Both the position numbers and the translations under genes were made by a program. A DNA stretch of 46,335 bases from Conidiobolus incongruus B7586. Lineage: Eukaryota > Entomophthoromycota > Entomophthoromycetes > Entomophthorales > Conidiobolaceae. The DNA lies in assembly GCA_000697335.1 (NCBI GenBank), contig JNEM01008705.1, forward strand, positions 1-46,335, in the 5' to 3' direction. Positions 26,522-37,575 of the stretch are shown piece after piece (the stretch's first letter is position 1; the number at the start of each line of letters is the position of its first letter). The notes under the pieces are model-generated. The model was not told the origin of the DNA. It ran no database searches and saw only the letters and a program-made list of their open reading frames with translations.

Positions 26522-29063
26522 CTATCCTCCGTGGTCTGAAATCGAATTTCTATGCTTCAATTTGCGTGCCAATTTGGGTGGCATGCGGTTGTTGGGTGAG
26601 TGCACCGGCGAGCTAGGTGTGGATGCGGGATATGGATTGTCTAAAATATCTGGATTGTCCAAAATATTTTTGAGAGACGGAATGCGAGGAGATGGTAATC
26701 GTTTGGGAGATGAAGGGCCTAAGATGAAGTCTAAACTAGACGAAGGCTCTTTCTTGATAGATTGATTCTCCACTGTACTACACACTGGTGATATAACCAT
26801 AGGCTTTTCAGGTATGTCAATAGATGCAGGGCTGATTAATTTTAAATTTTGTTGACTTTGAGATTCTTTAGCAGCATTATTTTCATTATAACCCAGGTCT
26901 AATTCTATAGTAATGATGTTAGACGATAGATTACTATATTTATCTTTAATCAAATCTACTATTTCGTCCATCTTTACAAAATTCATCACCAATTTTAAAA
27001 AATCTTTTTTACCAATTTTTTGATCTGGTTCAATTTTACCCACAGAAATTTCGATTAAAGGCTCTAAAATGCGGCGAAAATGCTTCCATAATTTTTCTTT
27101 TTCTGGCTTCGTTACCTGTCGACGATATAAATAGGGATATAGCGAAATCAGTCCTTCCTCAGGAAGTGTCATGTCTAAAACCAGTTGGACTTGGAGATCT
27201 ACAACAAATAACGTTGAGGGGTCATCTGCAAGAGGAATCGATACCATATATAATGTGGATTTCAAATTTTCAATATCCTTAGCTGATAGGTCTTTACGCT
27301 GTCTCTTTCTTTTGGGAGGCTTTTCAGGGGGAGAATGCGGTGTGAAAAGCTTGGGAGAATGGGGAGAAAGTTGTGTAACCTCATCAGGTTTCCTATAATA
27401 AATAAATTAGAATATGACCAAAATATAAAATTGAATAAAAAATTACATGATAGTTTTAGGCTGATCCAAAAGTTTGGAATCTATAGATAAAATCATATTA
27501 ATAAATTATTTTAGTAAATTATTTAAGTTATATACCTTGTAAATCTGAAAATTCCAATTTAATTTCATTTTCATCATTGATTGTTTGATTTTCTTCAGTT
27601 GTAAATTCTTCAGCAATTCGATCTACAATATCTGATAAATCTGATATGCTAGTTAAATCCGTAGAAGTAGTATTATGAGTATATTCCTGCTTAGCCGTCC
27701 TATCCTCTTCTTGGGGTTGGGATTTTTCAGGGCTTTCCGTTTGAGATTGCTCTGCAGCCGCAGCTATGAGATGATTGACAGGGGAGTGCTCTTTAAACTG
27801 AAGCGCTCGTTTAGCATTCCTTCTAAGTGTAGTAACTTTAGGGCGATCCACAAATTCTTTTAATATATTTTGAACTTCAGGATCTGTAGCAACGTGAAGA
27901 GGAAATTGGTCATTATCATTACACAGGAATGGGTCAGCACCATTTTGGAGCAGGAGTTCGACAATATCGAAATGGTTGTTGTAGCATGCATCATGTAGTG
28001 GAGTGTCACCTAAATATCCTGAAGCATTGATTTGAGCATTTCTTATAATGAGCTCATTAACAATATCCACATGACCATAAAGTGCAGCTCTATGTAAAGC
28101 TGTCCATCCTTCGTTATCCTTAGCATTTATGTCACAGCCTTCGTCCAAATATTTATTCACTAAATCTATATCCCCTTGAATACACGCTAAATGCAAAGAA
28201 GTTTGACCTTTTTCATCTCGATACTGATTTTTGTGAATTTGATCGAGTATTTGTTTAATGAAATTTATTATATCTTCATCTTCTGCCATATCTAGGGCTG
28301 TATTACCTTGACAATCTCTCGAATTGATATGTGCGCCATTTTCTAAAAGAAGCTTGACAAGATCAAAATCGTTGATTTGAGCAGCATCATGAAGTGGCGT
28401 TTGTCCATAGAGCCCTGTGATGTTGACGGGTGCACCCTTTTCTAACAGAAATTTAGCTATTTCAAGATGGCCTTTGCCACTAGCGATGTGAATCAAACCC
28501 CATCCCCCATTATCTCTAAGCGTTGGGTCAGCTCCAGCCTCGATAAGTTCTTTACACTGTTCAAGATCCCCCTTCTCAACTGCCCTAAATAGTTTTGTTC
28601 TTCCAACACGGTTGCGTTTATTTATATTCGATGTAGAGTTATCTTGAGCTTTGGAGGACTGTGAATGCTTAGGCTTTGATCTTTTTGTCGGCGTGCGAGG
28701 TAATGAAGAGACTTTGGGACTCTGAATAAAATCCTCGATAGGCCAATTATCAAGATCAATATCTTTAGCATAGATCGTATCGCTCTTTTTTCTAGCACTC
28801 GATTTTCGCCCTGACTTGAAAGGAGATTTAGTATTTTTGGGTCCTGGGTTCGATCTAACGGGTGTGCTAGGGCGTATTATCTTTAACGGAGGTGATTCGG
28901 TATCACTATGTATACTACTCAAATCGGATCCTTCAAAATCACTGGGTATGTCATCTTCTTGTATTCTATTATTCTTAGGTATCGTAGTCGAGATCTCATT
29001 TGAAGGGAAGTCTGAAGTGTCGTTTTGGAAATTTGAATTACGCGGCGGAGTATCTTCAGTCAT
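26522..29063 (-). CDS. HOS4: Hos4-like ankyrin-repeat protein (probable Set3/Hos2 histone deacetylase complex subunit)
   Basis: Three coding exons (29063-27536, 27480-27447, 27392-26522; introns 54-55 nt) encode 810 residues. Residues 1-150 are Ser/Pro/Thr-rich and basic (KSPFKSGRKSSARKK), with likely nuclear-localisation stretches. Two three-repeat ankyrin blocks follow, about 153-278 and 284-402. The second echoes the first (GW..LH.A..GH..I; G.TPLHDA...FD.V.LLL.NGA). A disordered acidic stretch leads to KPPKRKRQRK and a conserved segment with VVDLQVQLVL and VTKPEKEKLW, which resembles the C-terminal region of fungal Hos4. The tail is Ser/Pro-rich. Yeast Hos4 belongs to Set3C with Set3, Hos2, Snt1 and Sif2, which represses early meiotic genes. 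The Hos4 assignment rests on architecture and the C-terminal motif; a generic nuclear ankyrin protein is the alternative. Confidence 0.65.
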
Positions 29064-29070
29064 AATAGTT

Positions 29071-29196
29071 CTAAAGTGATAAGAAGAGATTTAATTATAA
29101 ATTAAAGCAAATTGAAGATATTATTGTCAAAATTTCAAGATCAAGTCAGAATGAAAATTTTAATTCATAGATTTAGTAAATTAAATAAACACTTAC
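29071..29196 (-). other. Probable 5'-UTR intron of the Hos4-like gene
   Basis: On the sense strand a GTAAGT donor (from 29196) and a TTTAG acceptor (ending 29071) lie in the leader, with the acceptor 7 nt before the ATG. At 126 nt it is longer than any coding intron in the window. Confidence 0.45.
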
Positions 29197-29703
29197 TATT
29201 TAGCTAGGTATTCAAAGACTCAAGCAACAAAAAATAAAGTCGCACCAATGGGGGCCTAGCAAGTAGCCGATTGTATCGGATAATATGTTAAATCTATAAC
29301 AAATTAAAAATATAAAGTTAATTTTTCCGGTCTATAAATTGTAAGTAATATCAACATAAAGAAGTTGGATTAATACTTTAAGAGATAAGGATTGGCGTTA
29401 ATTTTTTTTAAATCGGCTTACTTTTAAAATGAAATAGTAATGGTATTAAAATTTGAATCAATTAGACTCAAAGATAAAATTATATTTTTTCAAAATAAAT
29501 ATTTTAATATCAATAACTTAATTGAATCAATCTCTTTTAATCTTAACTCGATATATTATCAATTATATATTTTTATAAACTTTATATGATTCTTTTTTAA
29601 ATAAGAGAAAAGTAAATTAGAATTGAAATTTTTTTCTTACAAAAATTAGGTAAAACCAATAAGGAGTTAGTATGGATAACTTAAATTAAAACGAAAATTT
29701 ATG

Positions 29704-30047
29704 TGAAATCAAGTGATCCAATGACACTTGAGTAAATTTTCAAACTGAATCATTCTTCCCAAATCATTCATTAAGTTTTCATTGGTATCACGTTTGACGC
29801 TTTTCAAAATAGTAACGGCTTTAGACATTTGATTGGCTGATTGCTAAATTGTTGAAAATGAGCTTAAAACTCCAAGCAAATTTTTTCTTTATTCACAATG
29901 CCCATTAAATTAATTGGCTTGCTTTCAATTCTTAAAGTTCCATAACTCCAAGGTGGTCATTCTATCCATTCTAGCCCTAACAATTATCCAATCTGACATC
30001 CTTATCCAAATTAGTTTTATTATTAGGATCTATGAAATCAAATTAAT
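29704..30047 (-). pseudogene. Possible decayed ESCRT-III (CHMP1/CHMP2-like) fragment
   Basis: Two minus-strand open pieces are less AT-rich than their surroundings. The first (about 30030-29926) reads IWIRMSDWIIVRARMDRMTT. This resembles the CHMP1 stretch WLRMASRxDAVASR. The second (29860-29714) follows an acceptor-like TTTAG. It begins SANQMSKAVTILK and later has LGRMIQFENLL, resembling the CHMP helix with '..M..V.K' and '[KR]FE.QFE.L'. The pieces lack both ends of the roughly 200-residue protein, and I find no start codon or further exons. A partial duplicate that decayed is the simplest reading; chance similarity is not excluded. Confidence 0.25.
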
Positions 30048-31577
30048 CATTAAATTAGTTATTAATTTATCAAAATAAAGTAATATTCTATTATGATTCA
30101 GTATGACAATAGTATTATTCATAATTTTTTTTCAGTTTTAATTCTATAAAATTTATGATTTACTTTGTTATCATTTGTATTGAATTTTTATTTAAATATC
30201 ATAGTACATAATTCTCCATAATATTTTCTATTAATAATATCTACAATGTTTAAATATTTTCAAGATGCAAATCATATTAATACCTCAGTTTTTTAATAAC
30301 AAATTAATAACTCCTAAATTCTCAATTAATAAAAATATCATCAATCAAAACCAAGCGAAATATATCATAATAGTCAACAAATATAGATAGTTTAGCTTGA
30401 ATAAAATCCAATTTTAACTAAATTTAGATTAATGGAAATATTTAATAATTTTGGATTTATACGCCATTCATTTGCTGACAGATTAGAATATATAGTTAGA
30501 AAAGAATCATTTTTTGGTGAGCTTATAATCGTATAATCCAAGATATATTGAAATAAAAGATTCATATGATAATTGGATCATTTTTTGATATTTCAAAATA
30601 TTGAGGGATAATTGCTCTTTAACATATGATATCAATATTTTTATTCTTTGATTTAATATTAATTCGAGAGATAAAATATTAAAATATATCATATGAATTT
30701 ATCGAATGATTTTTATATTGATATTTATAATAATATTTATGAATGATTTTGATTTATATTAGGTGATTCTGTTTTATATTGGTTTATAATTCCGAGAGAC
30801 GGAATTGGGTTAAGTTTGATAATTGAGCTGCTCTGTAAATGTGTATTGGATTAAATAAAAAGTATCTTTTAAATAATATTATTAATTTTAATATAAGTTA
30901 AAATATTGGTTTAGGTTAATCTAATTTCAAATATATATATACATATATACCTGATTCGTAAAACTGATGAAATCAAGAGAACACTAATCAAATACCAAGC
31001 GTTTTAAGTTGAAAATTATCACAAATTTGATATTTAACAAGTCCAAAAAATGTTATTAGATAATAAAATTTCAATTATTAAGAACAGTCCCAATATGTTT
31101 AATGGTTTAAATATTATCCTATAAAATTCCATGAATATCGGCTGAAAAATATCAATGAAATCGAGAATTTAATATTAAATGAAATTGAGGATTTGAATCA
31201 ATATCAAATACATCATTTAAGTCATGTAAATATTTCTCAATATTAGATAAATATTATAAGGGTGAATTTGCATGATTTGAATAATATAATTATATCAAAG
31301 TGAATATTAAAATATAGCCCCTACATATCATTTATATGGTTTATACATTAATAATAAATTGGTATTTTTCGTTTATATATCGTTAATTATATAACATTTT
31401 TAAATATTTTTAACTTGAATTATTCAAATATTTACATTTTTAAAAGTATAAAAACCAATTATTATTATAAAATGTATTGATCCATCAATCTTTCAATTTA
31501 TCCCTGCAATAATACCAAATTATTACTAAAATTACTTCTGTTTGATGAATTATAGTTAAATTTGAGTGGATTTTGGG

Positions 31578-31739
31578 ATGATTTTATTTATTAAAGATCC
31601 ATTAGAAATCGATAGGCGCAATATATGCGTCAAAGATTGTTTTGTTTTGGAATGGCATTCTAGCATGGATAAAGACCATTATAGCTCTTTTTTTGAAAGA
31701 TTTATATATCTATTGAAAATATTACTTTTAAATAAATAA
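31578..31739 (+). pseudogene. Orphan 53-codon frame, possibly another transcription-factor relic
   Basis: The frame has a more balanced composition than the flanks and contains DPLEIDRRNI followed by CFVLEWHSSMD. The pattern 'E.[DE]RR....CF.L[DE]..SS' is reminiscent of the 'E.rRR.fW.cf.lDr' helix of Fungal_trans regulators, but lacks its tryptophan. There is no sign of neighbouring exons. It may be a relic or a chance frame. Confidence 0.2.
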
Positions 31740-32663
31740 GAATAAAAATATCCAAATTGAATGCCCAATTATTAATTAATTCAAGTTTTGGAGAGGTGAT
31801 GTAATTATAATTTTTAAAAATAGAAGATAAAATTTTTGAATTTAATACTGTGAAAATTACATCACTTTAATTCAGATATAGCAAAAATTATTGTATGTAA
31901 ATGAATATAATTTGGAGAAAAATATACATTGTGTAATGTAAACCATTTTATTTAAAAATCAATTGGTGTATATAATAACATTATTTGTAATTGTAACGGT
32001 TGTAATATTAGATTCTCAATATTTCAGGATTTTAAAAATATGATTTATATGAATAGGTCTATTGTACTTTTTATAATATATTTTGGTCGTGGAACAGAAT
32101 TCAAAATATGTCCTATCATCAGTACTTTAAAATTCAATAATATATTAATATAATGTCAATGATCAAAAATATAAAAAATCCAGGTTTCAAAAACATATTA
32201 CTTAAATAAATAAAAATATATCAATAATATTCAATAACGAAGGATGAATTTAATATAATTATTATATATTTTAAATTATTCGAAAAAAAAATTCAAATAA
32301 TGAATAATTATCAACATTTTCATAATTATTCATATTTTAAAATGTTTAAAAAAATAATTAAATTCAACGATTTTGAAACAACTTAAAAATTCATATATTA
32401 AAAATGTATATAGTAATTGAAATAAAACAAATACGATAATATTAATAAATAGATGAATTTATGACATTCTATATTAAAATTTGAATTATTAATTAAATAT
32501 TAGAACTTATAGTAACATTAATATAAAATAATTAAATCGTAAAAATGATTTATTAAAAGATAATGATGTACTAAATCAATTCAATTGAGGACACAGAGTG
32601 AAAAGGAGAGAGGAAATATACAAATAGCGAAAGACATATAAATTGATATAAACAGAATTAAGG

Positions 32664-33586
32664 TTAAGGGAAAGTATCCAAATCTTCCAGTAAATCGAAA
32701 TTTTCGTCAAATTATTTCTTTTCAATACCGAATTTTTTGAGGCAAGATTCCAAAAATCCATTTGTTTTCTATATAATTTAAAGAATTAATATGATGAAGA
32801 GCCAATTAATATAATAATGTTACCCATCCAACGATTGGCTGCTTCTTTAGCTTGTCGAGCAGCTAATTCTATATTATTCAGAGCTAGCACCATGTTGCTA
32901 TTATTATAAAGTTAAATATATCTTTAGCTTCCATCAATTCCGGATCGTTGTCTATATACACTTGAATATTAGCTGTTAATTCCTCCGATTTCGCTTTAAG
33001 ATGAGCTAATTTGATAATTTTTTCAGTTCTTCGATCTTATTGAGAAAATAATATTACTTTGAATGAGATAGATCATATGACAAAATTACAGAATTCACTC
33101 TTCCAGCTTTTGCAGTTTCGATTAATTGTTCCAATTTAAATGTTGGTTTTTGTATCGCTTATAATTGTTTGTTATATTCGTTAATTTTATACTCTCTCTA
33201 AGAATCTTATATATATATATATATGATAAACAGCAGAAATATCAATATAGTATTTACTTTTTGTAAAACTTCGCTAGAAAATGAAGAATAATAATTAGAA
33301 GTATAAATTTTCTATTGGTTCACCTTACTATCATCAATCAATTCCTGTATTACATCTTTAGCAGCACTCAAAACTATTTCACATAAATATTTAATCTATA
33401 GCAATTTATATCAAATATACCAATTTCTCCTTAAAAACCATATTTTCTACTTCTATAAGTTGATGAAAAATCTTTCTAAAATTCAAATTAATGTTTATTT
33501 TTTTTGATACGTAATACATAATTTTGGTAAAATAATTGTTCTAACTTAATTGATTCATCAGGCTGGGGAACACCATTTTTAGACTT
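32664..33586 (-). pseudogene. MND1: MND1 pseudogene (meiotic Hop2-Mnd1 recombination accessory factor)
   Basis: Mnd1 pairs with Hop2 to help Dmc1/Rad51 strand exchange in meiosis. The minus strand holds colinear pieces of the whole protein. An N-terminal stretch SKNGV..ESIKLEQLFYQN is followed by KIFHQLIEVEN, KDVIQELIDDSKV, KIYTSNYYSSFSSEVLQK, KLEQLIETAKAGRV, RRTEKIIKLAHLKAKSEEL, AARQAKEAANRW and KKFGIEKK..FDENFDLLEDLD. These match human/yeast Mnd1 landmarks (KEVLQSLVDD, TSNYYWAFPS, AKIGR, AKEAANRW, C-terminal FG..EDFDY). Lesions: the expected start codon is AAG (33584-33586), the frame shifts at the start of exon 2, and in-frame stops occur at 33312-33314 (TAG), 33159-33161 (TAA) and 32712-32714 (TAA). 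Intron-like gaps with GT..AG remain at the expected places, so this is the original gene decaying in place, not a processed copy. Confidence 0.82.
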
Positions 33587-33734
33587 TAATTTTTTAATAC
33601 AATAATGAATAATATTACACTTTATTTAGAGTTGTTACAATATAGTTAATATAATATTGTAATTGATTAATGTGGATACTATTTCAAATTAGAGGATTGA
33701 TTGGATTTAATAACGTATTTTGTAATTTTAATAA

Positions 33735-33746
33735 TTATGGGATTTT
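33735..33746 (-). promoter_or_regulatory. CCCATAA-type promoter element upstream of the MND1 pseudogene
   Basis: The sense strand reads AAAATCCCATAA, 149 bp upstream of the lost start codon. The element is intact although the coding region is broken. Confidence 0.45.
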
Positions 33747-33830
33747 AGTGATTTATTAGAAATTGATAGAATTATTAAGTTTATAATTGATTGATATATA
33801 TTAATGAATTAAAATATAAGGATTGGATAG

Positions 33831-33873
<43 letters not shown>

Positions 33874-33877
33874 TAAT
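33831..33877. repeat. (ATA)n microsatellite
   Basis: About fifteen trinucleotide units with one interruption (a CAA near the end), in the 3' flank of the TACC gene. Confidence 0.95.
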
Positions 33878-33935
33878 TTTATTCAATAATATTAATTACT
33901 ATATATATATTTTTTACAAATTTTTAAAAATTATC

Positions 33936-36268
33936 TCAATCTCGAGATTCGTACCTTTCGACCATTCTAACCAATTCGTCGGAAACTTCAATTAATTCGG
34001 AATTCTCTTCAATTTTCTTATTAAGTTCAGCTTGCAAAGATTTTATCAGTTCTCTGTCCTTCTTATGAATCGCTTTAAATTCTTCCATATGTTTGAGATA
34101 TTGCTCGTGCCTTTGTTTGATATCATCACTAGCTCTATATAATAATGTTAAAAAAATATAACATAAATGAGCGAATAAACATACTTTTTCAATTTGGTCT
34201 GAGCGTGATCTTTCAACATTTCAAATCGAGTTTGACTTACTTCTAAATCCTTCTCTAACTTCTTGACTAAATTTTGTAAATCTTCCACCACATTTTGGGA
34301 TTTGGTAATGTAGTCGGATTGTTCATGATTTTCCCGTGTGAGTTCTGATATCACATCCTCTAGGTGTTTCACCTGTGCCTTCAGTTTGTCCCTATCTGAT
34401 CGTATCATATCGATTTGAGCTTCTTGTAAATACTTTTCAGCTTGGTTGTTGTCTTGAGCTTTTTGATACTGCTTTTGACTGGCATTCAGTTCAGATTTTA
34501 ATTGCTTCAATTGGCGTTGGAGTTGGTAGATTTGGGTGTCTTTGTCTTTGAGTTGGGATTGAAGATTATGGTTGGTCGTTGCCAATTGCTTGTTGTCCTT
34601 CTGGGTTGCTAACAGTTGAGCTTTGACGTCTCTTAAATCTTGAGTGATATGTGAAGTGTGAAAATCTTGAGGTTCTTCAAATTCTTTGATGGGTTCTTGG
34701 GTGATGTTGTGATCGTCGTGCAATTTGGTTGAACAAATAGAAGACATGTCAAATAAGTCCAAATCATCTTGTGCAGCGTGCTTGTCATCAATTTGGCTCA
34801 GGCGTTTGCTGGATCCATTGATGGTAATATTAGATTTGTTATGGGATTCAAATTCCTGAGGTGGCTTGGCTGCACTGATAAGTGCTTTTAACTTAGTGGG
34901 GGTGACTGGCACCGGTTTACCATTTGTTCGTGTTTGCCCAGATCCTGAATAATCTCTTATGGTACTAAACTTAAGTAGAGGACTGGACAATGGAGCTTGA
35001 TTATCCGTTGCAGGTGGAGGTGTTGAGTGGCTAGGATAAGATCCACGGATGGATGAGGATTTAACAGGAGTTGTTGTGGCAGAGTTGAAAAGATTGGTAA
35101 TTGAAAGCTTTCTAGTATGGGCTGATCCGCGTGTAGAAAATAGGGGAATATCCAAATGGGGTGGAGTCTTGAGTGCACTGCTGCTGATAAGATCTAGAGA
35201 GAGGTCGCATTCGTTGTGGTAAAACTCAGAATTTTGATCAAATAAGATGAGTTGGGATTGATCTCGCTTTGGCGAAAACATGCTCATCTCATGTGCAAAG
35301 GACTTTTCTGAAGACTGAACAATACCCTCCGAACGGTTGACAGGAGAAGGCTCCACTAAAACAACGTGCTTAGTTTCTTTAATGGCTGTCTCTGAATCAG
35401 GCACCCGAATGGATTCAGTGCTCTTAGAGAGAACCTTTTCCACAAATCCTAGACCCATATTAGAGATATCGCGAGGTATATCAGCTGGAGGGGGGGAGTT
35501 GAATTTGCGGCGCTTTTTAGAACTTGAGGTAGATTCTGAATCTGGCCAATGTACACGGCCATTAGATGAGGTTGTGGATAATATAGAAATATTATTGAGC
35601 GAAGTGTTAGATTTGTTGGAAAAAGATCTGCTAAGGATGCTTTTTGATTGTTTACGATTGAGATTTGGTGTTTCTTTATTTTGTACTGTTTGCTGAGGTC
35701 CAGTTTCCGATTCCATATTTTGATTATCTAAGGATTTTCCAAGCTTTTCCTTCTTGTTATCATCATTTCCATAATTTTCAATCTTTATTGTGTTGAATGC
35801 GTTAATATCTGTATTCTGAGATTGATATATTATCTAAAAACAAATATTAATAACATTCTTTTTTCTTAATAATTTAAAAATTCAAAATACGTTAGGTTGA
35901 TTCTTTGAATTCGAATTAGGTAAAGTTTTAAAGTGTCTATTATAAACTCCCTAATTAATAAAAACATTCTATTAACTCAATATAAAACCATGAAATAATT
36001 AATTACTTCAAGTTCATTCTTGGATTCATATCTAAAAAATTTCCTAATAGTACTCTTATCCAACTGAACCGTCCTAGGTATTCGGCTATCTGACTTGGTT
36101 AAAAATTCTCGTCTAGGTATATGTTTCTAATTATCATTAATATTATACAATTATCATAATATTATATAAACTTACAATATTAGTAAACAAGTTAATTTTT
36201 TTAAAGTTATTAGGAGAAATTGGTGAGTGTTCCAGTTGAAAACTATCTCCTTCTGAATATCTTCTAGA

Positions 36269-36300
<32 letters not shown>

Positions 36301-36316
36301 CAGTTGATTCTGTCAT
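33936..36316 (-). CDS. TACC: TACC-family spindle protein (Alp7/Mia1-like)
   Basis: TACC proteins recruit TOG/XMAP215 polymerases to spindle poles and microtubules; fission yeast Alp7 pairs with Alp14. Five exons (36316-36176, 36126-36007, 35950-35891, 35833-34185, 34134-33936; introns 49-57 nt) encode 722 residues. The N terminus starts MTESTD and continues with an Asn tract encoded by an AAT microsatellite. A long low-complexity Ser/Pro region has SP/TP sites suitable for CDK (PPPADIP, PVPVTPTK). From about residue 500 there is a continuous coiled coil. Its last 110 residues match the TACC domain: RFEMLKDHAQTKLKKASDDI is the counterpart of 'RYQALKAHAEEKLRLANEEI', and ELIEVSDELVRMVER of 'ELTRICDDLISKMEK'. 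A degenerate promoter motif (sense AAACCATAA) lies at 36410-36418, 94 bp upstream. The N-terminal exons are too divergent for independent checking. Confidence 0.8.
36269..36300 (-). repeat. In-frame (AAT)n microsatellite coding for poly-Asn
   Basis: About ten AAT codons in exon 1 of the TACC gene give an Asn run after MTESTD. Its length is likely to vary between isolates. Confidence 0.9.
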
Positions 36317-37575
36317 ATTATTAATATTTTATTAAATAATGAGATAGTTGACTAAATTTGGGTTTAGATTCAAATAGATATAAATTTGAGTGATTTGTTT
36401 ATTGTGAAATTATGGTTTAGATAAAATTGGTGATCAATATATGAAGTAAACAGATAGATTGAATTTATTCAAGTATTATAGATTAATTTATATAATATAT
36501 CAATACTATTTATTTGAATTAATATTTTCCTTTATATAGTATTATATATAGGTATATTATATAAAACACTTTAATAACTGCTAAAAAACAATGTAAATGA
36601 AGCATTAACTCATTTTTTTTCAAAAACTTTTAAAAATATATAATATTATAAATACAATTAGCTAGCCTATTTTGTTAGTTGATGACATTAATATTAATCA
36701 AAAAGAGTCAAATAGAGCTATAAAAATACTAATTTTAATTAACAATCATTTGATCATAAAAAAATATTCTGAATTTTAAAATTTAATTTGATAATATAAA
36801 TTTTTTTGATAATCTACCCAAAATATCAATGGTGTCGTTTGGAATTTTATGATTAAACAGGAATAAAAATCATATATTTAATAGATAGTTATTATTATTC
36901 TTGTAATTAAATTTTTTTCTTTATGAGTATTTATGATATTTAAAATAATCCTTTTTTATAATGAATATATATATATATATATATATATTATTTAAATTTT
37001 CAGTTAATTATTAATCCATTTATTGAACGATTAAATTTGAATAATCTTAGATTTAATTTCATTAATATTTATCAACTTATTCAGTTGTTATTTAAATTGA
37101 TTATCTATAGAAACTTATTCAACTTTATAAATTTTCAATAATAGTTGAAAATTCAAACTAATCAAATATATTGTAAAATATATAGGTTGGTCGGTTTAGA
37201 ATTGACAAGTTGAATTGATTGGTTAATTTATAAAATTAATACTTGTAAATGCTAACCTATGTAACTTTTCTTTGTTCAAACCATTTTGATCAGTATTAGG
37301 TAGGTTGAAATTAATAAAATTACTAGTAATATTCGATAATCATAGTATGTTAATGAATCGGGATTAGCTAAAAATAATAGATAAAGTTATTTATTCATAC
37401 ATTTTTTCAATTAACCTATTTAGTAGATGATATATGAATAATTTGTTTATTAAGCTAGATGAAATAAAAAAATTGAATCTTTAAAAATCAAGTGCTAATA
37501 AGATTAATTAATCGCAGTCCATAGCACTAAATAACATAAATTAATAAATAAATTGAATAATTATTAATTAATGAT
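36317..37575. other. Spacer between TACC start and CSN7 stop
   Basis: About 1.25 kb of AT-rich DNA. It has a (TA)n run at about 36,965-36,989 and a degenerate CCATAA motif at 36,410. No gene is seen. Confidence 0.6.

Larger units (their letters stand above)
29064..32663. other. Gene-poor stretch with faint relics
   Basis: About 3.6 kb, mostly strongly AT-rich. It includes the Hos4-like leader, a possible ESCRT-III relic at 29704-30047 on the minus strand and an orphan 53-codon frame at 31578-31739 on the plus strand. The remainder has no coding-like run. Confidence 0.5.
33587..33935. other. Spacer between MND1 pseudogene and TACC gene
   Basis: It holds the retained CCCATAA promoter element at 33735-33746 and the ATA microsatellite at 33831-33877, which sits just beyond the TACC stop codon. 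Nothing else is seen. Confidence 0.6.

Noticed and set aside
30507-30692. 61-codon minus-strand frame
   Set aside because: Its composition (Ile/Leu/Tyr/Lys) is that of translated AT-rich DNA and no motif is present.
32576-32761. 61-codon open frame at the right end of the 29-32.7 kb spacer
   Set aside because: It is an off-frame reading through the 3' end of the MND1 pseudogene; the recognisable Mnd1 residues are in other frames.
32664-33586. Stop codon reassignment (TAA/TAG as sense) to explain the broken MND1 frame
   Set aside because: All other genes end normally at TAA or TGA in place with homologues. The MND1 copy also has a lost start codon and a frame change.
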